64,000 bases of DNA from the NCBI GenBank assembly GCA_001897425.1, contig MKSW01000014.1, positions 8,869 to 72,868 on the forward strand. The letters run 5' to 3'. Shown here one piece after another: positions 25,933 through 33,741 of this stretch. Each line of letters opens with the position of its first letter. The stretch's first letter is position 1. A program made the translations under genes and the position numbers. The DNA comes from Actinobacteria bacterium 69-20 (lineage in GTDB: Bacteria; Actinomycetota; Actinomycetes; Mycobacteriales; Nakamurellaceae). The notes under the pieces are model-generated. The model saw nothing but the letters and a program-made list of their open reading frames with translations, had not been told where the DNA came from and searched no databases.

Positions 25933-26871
25933 ATGCCGCTCGACGCTGTCACCGAGGAGCCCTGGGGCGCCCGCACGCTGACCGCGTCGCGCGCCGGCGT
26001 CGCGGCATACGATTTTCGCCGCCCCACCAAGCTGTCCCGCGAGGGCGTTCGCCTGCTCCAGGTGACCTTCGAGACGTTCGCGCGCCGGCTCACCACGCTG
26101 CTCACCAGCGGTCTGCGGCAGGTGTGCCACGTCAAGCCGACCGACATCAGCCAGCAGACCTACGAGGAATACGTCACCGGCCGGCCGCTGCCGACCCTCA
26201 TCGTCCCCATCGGGATCCCGCAGCTGCAAACCACGGCGGTGATGGAGTTCTCGCTTCCCGTCGCGCTGACCGCGATCGACCACATGCTCGGCGGCCCCGG
26301 CGGCACCCAGCCCGATCGCACGCTCACTGACATCGAGACGACGCTCATGAAGGGCCTGCTCGATCAAATGGTCGGCGTCCTCACCTACGCGCTGGAGCCG
26401 GTTGCGGTGATCCAGCCGACCATCGGGGCGATCGAGTACAACCCCCAGTTCGTGCAGGCCGTGAGCGGCACCGACGCCACGCTGGTCGCGCTGTTCGACC
26501 TCGCGATCGGCAAGGAGCGCTGCGAGATGAGCCTCGCCATCCCGCTCGCTCCGCTGCTGCCGAAGCTCAATGCGCAACGTGCCCGCGCCGACAAGGACAC
26601 GGATACGCTGCTCCGCGCCAGCGGCGACGCCCGGCGCGTCGCGACCCACCTTGCGGGCACCACGGTCGACGTGACGGTGGAGTTCGAGCCGACGCAGATG
26701 ACGCCGACGCGGGTGCTCGAGCTCTCCGCGGGCGATGTGATCACGCTGGACCACCGCGTCGGGACCCCGTTGGCCGTGAAGGTCGGCGACATGACCTACG
26801 CGAACGCCGTGGCCGGCCGCGCCGGCTCCCATCTCGCGGCCCTCATCACAGACACGCTGGAAAGACTCTAA
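25933..26871 (+). CDS. fliM: Flagellar motor switch protein FliM
   Basis: A 312-residue C-ring protein. The middle domain is clear (AYDFRRPTKLSREGVRLLQVTFETFARRLTTLLTSGLR; LPVALTAIDHMLGGPGG) and the C-terminal SpoA domain follows (VDVTVEFEPTQMTPTRVLELSAGDVITLDH). The usual N-terminal CheY-binding peptide (LSQxEIDALL) is absent both here and in the frame upstream. ATG 25933 is chosen because a sigma-28-like promoter ends 7 nt before it and no Shine-Dalgarno is present, suggesting a leaderless message. Confidence 0.92.
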   Translation: MPLDAVTEEPWGARTLTASRAGVAAYDFRRPTKLSREGVRLLQVTFETFARRLTTLLTSGLRQVCHVKPTDISQQTYEEYVTGRPLPTLIVPIGIPQLQTTAVMEFSLPVALTAIDHMLGGPGGTQPDRTLTDIETTLMKGLLDQMVGVLTYALEPVAVIQPTIGAIEYNPQFVQAVSGTDATLVALFDLAIGKERCEMSLAIPLAPLLPKLNAQRARADKDTDTLLRASGDARRVATHLAGTTVDVTVEFEPTQMTPTRVLELSAGDVITLDHRVGTPLAVKVGDMTYANAVAGRAGSHLAALITDTLERL

Positions 26872-26881
26872 GGAGCGAGCC

Positions 26882-27652
26882 GTGGCCATCGACCTGGCGA
26901 CATCAGTGACCGCACAACTGGCTGCGGCGGCCTCGGCCGTCGCCGGATCGTGGGGGCTTTCCGACACCCTCACCGTCGGCGAGCCGACGTCCGCGCAGCC
27001 GGACCTTTCGTTCGCCGGGCAGGCCGTGCTGGTCGAGTTCAGCGGCCGCGCCGCCGGCAGACTCGCCCTGATCGTCGACGACGAGATCGCGCAGCAGCTG
27101 CTCGACTCCCCGGCCGCACCACCGGATCTCATCGCCGCGCTGAGCCCTGCCGTCACCGCGGCATGCCTCGCGATCGGCGAGGTGAGCATCGGGTCCACCA
27201 CGGTCGTCAACCCGACAAGCGCTGTGCAACAGGCGCTCTCACTCAGCGACGCCGCGAGCGTCACACTCACCGACGAGGGCGAGGCCCGCGCCGCGCTGGT
27301 CGTCGGCGTGGCCCCGCCCGGTAGCCTGGCGGGCTCGACCTCCGCCGCCATGCGCGGCGCGGTTCCGGCGCAGGGTCGCCCGGTGGACCCCATCGAACCG
27401 CCCGCGCACCGCCTCGACCTCCTCCGCGGTGTGCAGATGCAGGCCACGGTCGAACTCGGCCGCACGCAGATGACCATCAACGACCTGCTGGCGCTGCGCT
27501 CCGGCGCCGTGATCGAGCTCGACCGCGCCGCGGGCGCCCCCGCCGACCTCTATGTGAACGGCCGGCTCATCGCGCACGGCGAGGTCGTGGTGGTCGACGA
27601 GAACTACGGCTTGCGGATCCTGCAGGTGGTCGCCGACGAAACCGGGCGGTGA
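26882..27652 (+). CDS. fliN: Flagellar motor switch protein FliN with long N-terminal extension
   Basis: A 256-residue protein. The C-terminal 80 residues form the FliN SpoA domain (LLRGVQMQATVELGRTQMTINDLLALRSGAVIELDRAAG, ending LIAHGEVVVVDENYGLRI). The first 165 residues look like a diverged CheC/CheX-type fold (ALIVDDEIAQQLLD; LSPAVTAACLAIGEV), as in FliY-like proteins, but without the paired E..N phosphatase motif that I would expect. AAGGAG precedes the GTG. It completes the C ring with FliM. Confidence 0.88.
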   Translation: MAIDLATSVTAQLAAAASAVAGSWGLSDTLTVGEPTSAQPDLSFAGQAVLVEFSGRAAGRLALIVDDEIAQQLLDSPAAPPDLIAALSPAVTAACLAIGEVSIGSTTVVNPTSAVQQALSLSDAASVTLTDEGEARAALVVGVAPPGSLAGSTSAAMRGAVPAQGRPVDPIEPPAHRLDLLRGVQMQATVELGRTQMTINDLLALRSGAVIELDRAAGAPADLYVNGRLIAHGEVVVVDENYGLRILQVVADETGR

Positions 27653-27658
27653 CGTGCC

Positions 27659-28303
27659 GTGCAAACCGTGGAACTCGTTGGGCGGCTTCTGATATCGCTG
27701 GCCGTGGTGATCGGCCTGATCTGGCTGGTCGCGAAGAAGATGCGTGGCGGTCGGCGGGGCGGCCTGCGCAGCGACCGGCTGATCGACGTGCTCGGACGGC
27801 AGAACCTGTCCAGGACGAGCTCGGTGGCGGTGCTCCGGGTGGCCGATCGCGCGCTCATCGTGGGCGTCACCGATTCATCGGTCCGGATGCTCGGGGAACT
27901 CGAGCTCGACGCCGTCCAAGCGACCCTCGCGGAGATGGACCCGTCCACCAGGCGAAGCGGCATCCCCCGCCAACGCACCGCCCATGACGCTGTTCGCGAT
28001 CCACGCGACATCCTTGATGCCCCAACGTATCTCTCCGATACCTATCTCGACGACGGTCGCCTCCCGGGCACCGCCAGCGACATCCCGTCCAGCCCAGCGG
28101 AGCTGGCCGGAACGCTCACCGCGGCCGATATCGAGGCGATCCATGCACGGCGCGCCGGCGCCGCGAACGGCGTCATACCCGGACGTTCGCCGAAAACGCG
28201 GCCCGCACGCGACACCGGAGGACTTGCGGGCTCGGCTCTGTCCCCCGCTACCTGGCGGCAAACCCTCGACGCATTGCGAGATCTGACAGCTCGGAAGGGA
28301 TGA
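27659..28303 (+). CDS. fliO: Flagellar export gate assembly protein FliO
   Basis: A 214-residue protein. It has an N-terminal TM helix (LVGRLLISLAVVIGLIWLVAKKM) and the FliO core (LIDVLGRQNLSRTSSVAVLRVADRALIVGVTDSSVRML). The remaining 120 residues are polar and variable, and they contain two oppositely oriented copies of the dispersed element. FliO assists assembly of the FliP ring. The GTG start and the ATGA overlap with fliP place it in the operon. Confidence 0.82.
   Translation: MQTVELVGRLLISLAVVIGLIWLVAKKMRGGRRGGLRSDRLIDVLGRQNLSRTSSVAVLRVADRALIVGVTDSSVRMLGELELDAVQATLAEMDPSTRRSGIPRQRTAHDAVRDPRDILDAPTYLSDTYLDDGRLPGTASDIPSSPAELAGTLTAADIEAIHARRAGAANGVIPGRSPKTRPARDTGGLAGSALSPATWRQTLDALRDLTARKG
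27984..27998 (-). repeat. Dispersed element, copy 5 (inside fliO)
   Basis: ATGACGCTGTTCGCG, exact core on the minus strand, within the variable C-terminal part of fliO. Confidence 0.7.
28163..28181 (+). repeat. Dispersed element, copy 6 (inside fliO)
   Basis: GCGAACGGCGTCATACCCG, one mismatch from the full 19-base consensus, 180 bp from copy 5 in the opposite orientation and translated as ANGVIPG. Confidence 0.7.
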
Positions 28304-29253
28304 CCCGGCAAGCGACCGATGAGGGGCAGGGACGCTCCGAGGTTTCGACAGGACACTTTCGCGCCGGGTCCACGCGGGCCGCGCGACGCCGGATCGGTTG
28401 GCTGGCAGGCGCTCTCGCCGTACTGACCACGCTGATGATGCTCGGTCCGGGCGCGCTGGCCGCCACCGCCGCTCCCGGCGGACCCACACCTCCGGTCGCC
28501 CCGACGACCGGGGCGCTGCTTCCGCCCATGATCACGGCACCCACCGCGCCCGCTGCCCCGCTCGCGCCGGTCGTTCCCACCACGGGCGGCGGAGCCGGTA
28601 TCACGCTGAACATCGGCAACGAGCCGAGCCAGTCGCTGACGGTGCTGCTGCTCATCACGTTGCTCGCGGTCGCGCCGTCACTTCTGTTGCTGCTCACCAG
28701 TTTCACGAAGATCTTCGTGGTGCTGTCGCTGAGCCGGAATGCGCTGGGGCTCTCCACCGTGCCGCCGAACCAGGTGCTGGCCGGGCTCGCGCTGTTCCTG
28801 TCGATGTTCGTGATGGGGCCGGTGCTCTCGAAGGTCTACGACGCGGGCATCGCACCGTTCCTGGACGGGTCCAAGGACCGCACGCACGCCTGGCGCGACG
28901 GCATCGCACCGCTGCGGCAGTTCATGCTGGCGCACACCCGGCCGCAGGAGATCGCGCTGATGCTCCGCGCCGGGCATCTGCCGAACCCGCCGAACAACGC
29001 CGCGCTGGAGCTGACCACCATCATCCCGGCGTTCGTGCTCTCGGAGCTGCGGGCCGCGCTCATCATCGGGTTCGTCATCTACATCCCGTTCGTGATCATC
29101 GATCTCGTCGTCTCGTCGACGCTGATGAGCCTCGGCATGATGATGCTCCCGCCGGTGTCGGTGGCGCTGCCGTTCAAGCTGCTGCTGTTCGTCCTGGTGG
29201 ACGGGTGGGGTCTGGTGATCACCACCCTCGTGCAGAGTTACCAAACCGGATAG
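28300..29253 (+). CDS. fliP: Flagellar export gate protein FliP
   Basis: A 317-residue export gate subunit. An N-terminal leader with a TM/signal segment (IGWLAGALAVLTTLMMLGPGALAATAA) precedes the conserved core: LLLITLLAVAPSLLLLLTSFTKIFVVLSLSRNALG, PPNQVLAGLALFLSMFVMGPV, and the C-terminal LRAALIIGFVIYIPFVIIDLVVSSTLMSLGMMMLPPVSVALPFKLLLFVLVDGW. It forms the pentameric FliP ring with FliQ and FliR. It overlaps fliO by 4 nt. Confidence 0.95.
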   Translation: MTRQATDEGQGRSEVSTGHFRAGSTRAARRRIGWLAGALAVLTTLMMLGPGALAATAAPGGPTPPVAPTTGALLPPMITAPTAPAAPLAPVVPTTGGGAGITLNIGNEPSQSLTVLLLITLLAVAPSLLLLLTSFTKIFVVLSLSRNALGLSTVPPNQVLAGLALFLSMFVMGPVLSKVYDAGIAPFLDGSKDRTHAWRDGIAPLRQFMLAHTRPQEIALMLRAGHLPNPPNNAALELTTIIPAFVLSELRAALIIGFVIYIPFVIIDLVVSSTLMSLGMMMLPPVSVALPFKLLLFVLVDGWGLVITTLVQSYQTG

Positions 29254-29269
29254 GGGTGAAGAGGCTGCC

Positions 29270-29542
29270 ATGACCGATACCCACATCATCGCGATCGCCT
29301 TCGACGTGTTGCAGGTCTCCGCGAAGCTCGCCGCTCCCGCGCTGGTCACCGCGCTCGTGGTCGGGTTCGCGGTGTCCATGTTCCAGGCCGCGACGCAGAT
29401 CCAGGAGTTCACGCTGGCGTTCGTGCCGAAGGTGATCGGCGTCGCCGCGGCGCTGATCGCCTCCGGTAGCTGGATGCTGAACACGATCATCTCGTTCACC
29501 CAGGATTTGTTCCGGCAGATCCCGGCCCTGCTCGGATCGTAA
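29270..29542 (+). CDS. fliQ: Flagellar export gate protein FliQ
   Basis: A 90-residue protein with two TM helices (KLAAPALVTALVVGFAVSMFQA and KVIGVAAALIASGSWMLNTI) and the conserved TQIQEFTLAFVPK linker. It packs around the FliPR core of the export gate. GAAGAGG lies upstream of the ATG. Confidence 0.94.
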   Translation: MTDTHIIAIAFDVLQVSAKLAAPALVTALVVGFAVSMFQAATQIQEFTLAFVPKVIGVAAALIASGSWMLNTIISFTQDLFRQIPALLGS

Positions 29543-29605
29543 GCGCCGCAAGCGATCCCGACATGATCCAGACATGATCCCGACGGCCACGCGACACGAG
29601 ATGCC

Positions 29606-30367
29606 ATGACCTTTGACATCGACGTGACCGCCCTGGTGACGCTGCTGCTGGTGAGCGCGCGCGTGCTGGCCTGGGCCACGGTCGCGCCGCCGATCGCCAC
29701 CGGCGGCGCGCCGCACACCGTCAAGGTGATGCTGTCCGTCGCGATCGGGCTGGCGCTCGTCGCGACCACCAGACCGCACGCGCCGGCGATCGAGTTGCTG
29801 CCGATCCTCGGCTCGCTGCTGTGGCAGATCGTGATCGGCGTCGGCCTCGGCTTCATCACCCGGCTGCTGTTCAGCGCGATCGAGATGGCCGGCGGAATGT
29901 TCGACGTGTTCGGCGGTTTCGCGATGTCCGCCTCCTACGACCCGCTCACCACGACCATGACGACCGTGCTGGGCAAGTTCTACGCCATCCTCGCCACCAC
30001 GTTGATCTTCGCGACCGACGCGCACCTGGTGATCTTCCAGGGCTTCTTCCGCACGTTCACGGCCGTACCGCTCGACGCGTCGATCTCGATGGCGGCGCTC
30101 GGGCAGACCGTCACGCATGGGGTTACCGAGATGTTCATCGGGGCGGTGCAGATCGCCGGTCCCTTGATCCTGGTGCTGTTCATCGCCGACATCGGCCTGG
30201 GCGTGCTCAATCGCATTGCGCCGCAACTGAACGCGTTCACCATGAGCTTCCCGATCAAGATCGGGCTGACGCTGCTTTTGGTCGGGGTGGGCCTGACGTT
30301 GATGCCGGGCACCGTGGTGCAGATCGCGGACCGGGTCGGTGCCCTCATCGGACAGGTGATCGGATGA
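29606..30367 (+). CDS. fliR: Flagellar export gate protein FliR
   Basis: A 253-residue membrane protein with about six TM segments: RVLAWATVAPPIATGGAPHTVKVMLSVAIGLAL, then GVGLGFITRLLFSAIEMAGGMFDVFGGFAMSASYDPLT and VLFIADIGLGVLNRIAPQLNAFTMSFPIKIGLTLLLVGV. These match the FliR pattern, including the IAPQxN..F motif. It closes the FliPQR gate and is followed 10 nt later by flhB. Confidence 0.94.
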   Translation: MTFDIDVTALVTLLLVSARVLAWATVAPPIATGGAPHTVKVMLSVAIGLALVATTRPHAPAIELLPILGSLLWQIVIGVGLGFITRLLFSAIEMAGGMFDVFGGFAMSASYDPLTTTMTTVLGKFYAILATTLIFATDAHLVIFQGFFRTFTAVPLDASISMAALGQTVTHGVTEMFIGAVQIAGPLILVLFIADIGLGVLNRIAPQLNAFTMSFPIKIGLTLLLVGVGLTLMPGTVVQIADRVGALIGQVIG

Positions 30368-30377
30368 GGGGGCGGGC

Positions 30378-31502
30378 ATGAGCGGGCAGGGAGGTAGTTC
30401 CGAGGAGAGAACCGAGAAAGCCACCCCGCGCAAGATCAAGAAGGCGCGGCGGGAAGGGCAGGTCGGCAACACCCCGGAGATCGGCGCCTGGTTCGGCATG
30501 CTCGCCGCGACCTGGCTGCTGCCGGGGGTCTTCAGCTCGCTGATGGATGTGGCGACCGCCGCGTTCGTGCAGGTCGGATGGATCATCCGCGACCCCGACG
30601 TCGGCAACGCGCTGAAGGTCGGGCACACCGCCGCCATGGACGCGGTCAAGGCCTTCTTGCCGCTGGCCGTCGTCATCGCGATCATCGGCGTCATCAGTGT
30701 CGCGGTGCAGGGCGGCATCTGGGTGTCGCCGAAGCTGCTGATGCCGCAGGCGAAGAAGCTGAACCCGCTGAACGGACTCAAGCGCATGTTCGGCCCGCAG
30801 GGCGCATGGCAGGCGACAAAGATGCTCGGCAAGTCGGTGGCGCTAGCCCTGGTCGTGTACCTGTCGATCGAGGGCCTGATCCCCACGGTGTACGGCGCGG
30901 GTTCCCTGCCGATCTCGACCGTGGTCGGCATCGCGGTATCGACGGCGCTGAACGTGCTCCGCTTCGCCGCGTTGGCCGGTCTGGTGCTCGCCATCGCGGA
31001 CTTCGCTGTGGTGAAGAAGCGCAACAACAAGCAGCTCAAGATGACGAAGTACGAGCTGAAACAAGAGATGAAGAACATGGAAGGCGACCCACACATCAAG
31101 GGGCAGCGCCGTTCTCGCGCCATGGCGATGAGCCGCCGCCGGATGATGCAGGCCGTCCCCACCGCCGATGTGGTGCTGGTGAACCCGACCCACGTGGCCG
31201 TGGCGCTCAAGTACGAGCCCGGCACCGGCGCGCCCCGGGTGGTCGCGAAGGGTGCCGACCATGTGGCGGCCAGGATCAGGAAGCTCGCCGAAGCGAACCG
31301 CGTCCCGATGGTGCAGGACATCCCGCTCGCCCGGACGCTTTTCGCCGCGTGCGACATCGGCCAGGAGATCCCGGAGGACCTCTACCGGGCGGTGGCGATC
31401 GTGCTGGCGTTCGTCATGACGCTGAAGTCCAAGGGCTCGGCCGCCGGCACGCACCGGGTGGCCACGGGCACCCCCATGCCCGCCCTCGCCCGCACCGCAT
31501 AG
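30378..31502 (+). CDS. flhB: Flagellar export switch protein FlhB
   Basis: A 374-residue protein with the N-terminal EERTEKATPRKIKKARREGQV signature, four TM helices and a cytosolic domain with the autocleavage motif NPTH (near 269) in VLVNPTHVAVALKYEPG. Autocleavage changes export from rod/hook to filament substrates with FliK. The ending is Ala/Thr-rich. The gap to flhA carries a copy of the dispersed element. Confidence 0.95.
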   Translation: MSGQGGSSEERTEKATPRKIKKARREGQVGNTPEIGAWFGMLAATWLLPGVFSSLMDVATAAFVQVGWIIRDPDVGNALKVGHTAAMDAVKAFLPLAVVIAIIGVISVAVQGGIWVSPKLLMPQAKKLNPLNGLKRMFGPQGAWQATKMLGKSVALALVVYLSIEGLIPTVYGAGSLPISTVVGIAVSTALNVLRFAALAGLVLAIADFAVVKKRNNKQLKMTKYELKQEMKNMEGDPHIKGQRRSRAMAMSRRRMMQAVPTADVVLVNPTHVAVALKYEPGTGAPRVVAKGADHVAARIRKLAEANRVPMVQDIPLARTLFAACDIGQEIPEDLYRAVAIVLAFVMTLKSKGSAAGTHRVATGTPMPALARTA

Positions 31503-31558
31503 CTGCGCACCCCGCACCCCCGCGCGAAGATCCCGACACGGCCCGGCGCGCGGCGCGC

Positions 31559-31577
31559 GCGAACAGCGTCATACCCG
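31559..31577 (+). repeat. Dispersed element, copy 7 (flhB-flhA gap)
   Basis: GCGAACAGCGTCATACCCG, a perfect copy of the 19-base consensus in the 139-bp gap between flhB and flhA. Confidence 0.8.
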
Positions 31578-31641
31578 AAGCCGCATCCACCTCAAGTCTT
31601 GTCCCGCCCTGCCGATTCGACTACTGCCAGGACGGCACCTT

Positions 31642-33741
31642 GTGGCTCGGAAGCCGCGGAACTCGACCATCGAGGTGCCCTTGAAGACCAGCAGGCTGAG
31701 CCAGCTCGCGATCCCGATCGGCGTCGTCGCCATCGTGATCATGCTGGTCGTGCCCATGCCGGCCCAGCTGCTCGACATCCTGATCGCCGTCAATATCGCG
31801 TTCGCCGTGCTCGTGGTGTTGGTCGCCATGTATGTGCACCGGGCGCTGGACTTCTCGTCGTTCCCGTCGCTGCTGCTGATCGCGACGCTGCTGCGCCTCG
31901 CGTTGAACATCTCGGCGACGCGGCTGGTGCTGACCAACGGTTTCGCCGGCGATGTGATCAGCGCGTTCGGGCATTTCGTGATCGGCGGATCGCTGGTGAT
32001 CGGCCTGGTGATCTTCGCGATCCTGCTGGTGGTGCAGTTCGTGGTGATCACCTCCGGCGCCGCGCGCGTCGCCGAGGTCGGCGCGCGGTTCACCCTGGAC
32101 GCCATGCCCGGCAAGCAGATGGCGATCGACGCCGACCTGAACTCCGGGCTGATCGACGAGAAGACCGCGCGGCGGCGGCGTGCCGAGATCGCCGCGGAGG
32201 CCGACTTCTACGGCTCGATGGACGGCGCCTCGAAGTTCGTCAAGGGCGACGCGATCGCGGCCATCATCATCGTGATCATCAACCTGATCGGCGGCATCGC
32301 GATCGGGGTGCTCTCGCACGGCCTGGCCGTGACGGACGCGCTGAACACGTACGCGCTGCTCTCGGTCGGCGACGGTCTGGTCTCGCAGATCCCGGCGCTG
32401 TTGCTGTCGGTCGCCACCGGCCTCGTGGTGACGCGCTCCTCCGAGGCCGATTCGCTCGGCGCCGTGGTCGCCCGACAGTTCGGCTCGCAGCGCCGCGCCG
32501 TGCGGATCGCCGGTGTCGCGGCACTGCTGCTGTGCGTGGTGCCCAGCCTGCCGAAACTCCCCTTCCTGCTGGTGGGCGGCACGCTACTGGCGCTCTCGAC
32601 GCGACTGCCACGCAGCGACGCCGACAGGGCGGACTCGCCGGACGGCGCCGAGGCGCAGACCACGGCGGACGGCGCTGCGCAGGCCGACCCCGAGGAGTTG
32701 CTGCGGCTCGAGCTGGTGGTCGATCCGCTCGAGTTGATCCTCTCCCCCGACCTCGTATCGCTCGTGGACGGGCCGGGCGCCGACCTGCTCGATCGGGTCA
32801 AGGCGCTGCGCCGCACGCTGGCGACCGACCTCGGGGTGGTGATGCCGCCGGTACGCACCCGCGACTCGGTCACGCTGCCGAGTTCCACCTACGCGATCAA
32901 CATCAACGGCGTCGAGCTCGCCCGTGGAACGGCACCGGTCGGACGGCTCTTGGCGATCGGCGACGGGCTCGAAGGGCTCCCGGGCACTCCCGACCGCGAG
33001 CCGGTGTTCGGGCTCGCCGGCCGGTGGATCCCGGTCGAAATGGGCAGCCAGGCCGAACTTCTCGGCGCCACCGTGGTGGATCCGTCGTCGCTCATCATTA
33101 CGCACCTGTCGGAAACGGTGCGGCAACATGCGTCTCGCCTGCTCGGGCGCGAAGAGGTAGCCGCCGCAACGCGTTCCCTCGCGCGCACGCATCCGGTGGT
33201 GGTGGAAGATCTGACGCCGGCGCTGCTCTCGCTGGGCGAGATCCAGCGCGTGCTGCACTCGCTGCTGGACGAGGGCGTGTCGATCCGCGACCTGGTGCGC
33301 ATCTACGAAGCCCTGTCCCTCGCCGCCAAGAGCGGCACCGATCCGGATCGCCTCGTGGAGGCGGCCCGTGCCACGCTGGCACCGGCGATCACGGCGCGGC
33401 TCGCGACCGACGGCCGCCTCGACGTGCTCACCATCGAGCCGCAGTTGCAACAGCGACTCCTGGAATCGGTGCGCGGCACCGACATCGGGGCCCAACTCGT
33501 GATCGAGGCTGGAATGGCCGAGATGCTGATCGCCGACATCTCGACCAAGTTCCGCGATCTCGCGGCCCTGGGCCATTCGCCGGTGCTGGTCTGCGCGGCC
33601 GGGATCCGGCTGCCGCTCCGCCGTCTCGTGCAGTTGTCCGTGCCGGGTTTGCCCGTGCTGTCCTACACCGAACTATCCGCCAGTTCTGTCACCGTCAACG
33701 CGCTAGGAATGATCGATGTCGTCAGCAACCTTGTACCGTGA
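31642..33741 (+). CDS. flhA: Flagellar export gate protein FlhA
   Basis: A 699-residue FHIPEP-family protein. It has eight TM helices in the first 315 residues; the conserved cytosolic loop contains EVGARFTLDAMPGKQMAIDADLNSGLIDEKTARRRRAEI and FYGSMDGASKFVKGDAIA. A C-terminal cytosolic domain (about 355-699) docks substrates and chaperones. The GTG at 31642 is used because CAGGA precedes it; an internal start cannot be excluded. The 3' end overlaps the next gene by 26 nt. Confidence 0.95.
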   Translation: MARKPRNSTIEVPLKTSRLSQLAIPIGVVAIVIMLVVPMPAQLLDILIAVNIAFAVLVVLVAMYVHRALDFSSFPSLLLIATLLRLALNISATRLVLTNGFAGDVISAFGHFVIGGSLVIGLVIFAILLVVQFVVITSGAARVAEVGARFTLDAMPGKQMAIDADLNSGLIDEKTARRRRAEIAAEADFYGSMDGASKFVKGDAIAAIIIVIINLIGGIAIGVLSHGLAVTDALNTYALLSVGDGLVSQIPALLLSVATGLVVTRSSEADSLGAVVARQFGSQRRAVRIAGVAALLLCVVPSLPKLPFLLVGGTLLALSTRLPRSDADRADSPDGAEAQTTADGAAQADPEELLRLELVVDPLELILSPDLVSLVDGPGADLLDRVKALRRTLATDLGVVMPPVRTRDSVTLPSSTYAININGVELARGTAPVGRLLAIGDGLEGLPGTPDREPVFGLAGRWIPVEMGSQAELLGATVVDPSSLIITHLSETVRQHASRLLGREEVAAATRSLARTHPVVVEDLTPALLSLGEIQRVLHSLLDEGVSIRDLVRIYEALSLAAKSGTDPDRLVEAARATLAPAITARLATDGRLDVLTIEPQLQQRLLESVRGTDIGAQLVIEAGMAEMLIADISTKFRDLAALGHSPVLVCAAGIRLPLRRLVQLSVPGLPVLSYTELSASSVTVNALGMIDVVSNLVP

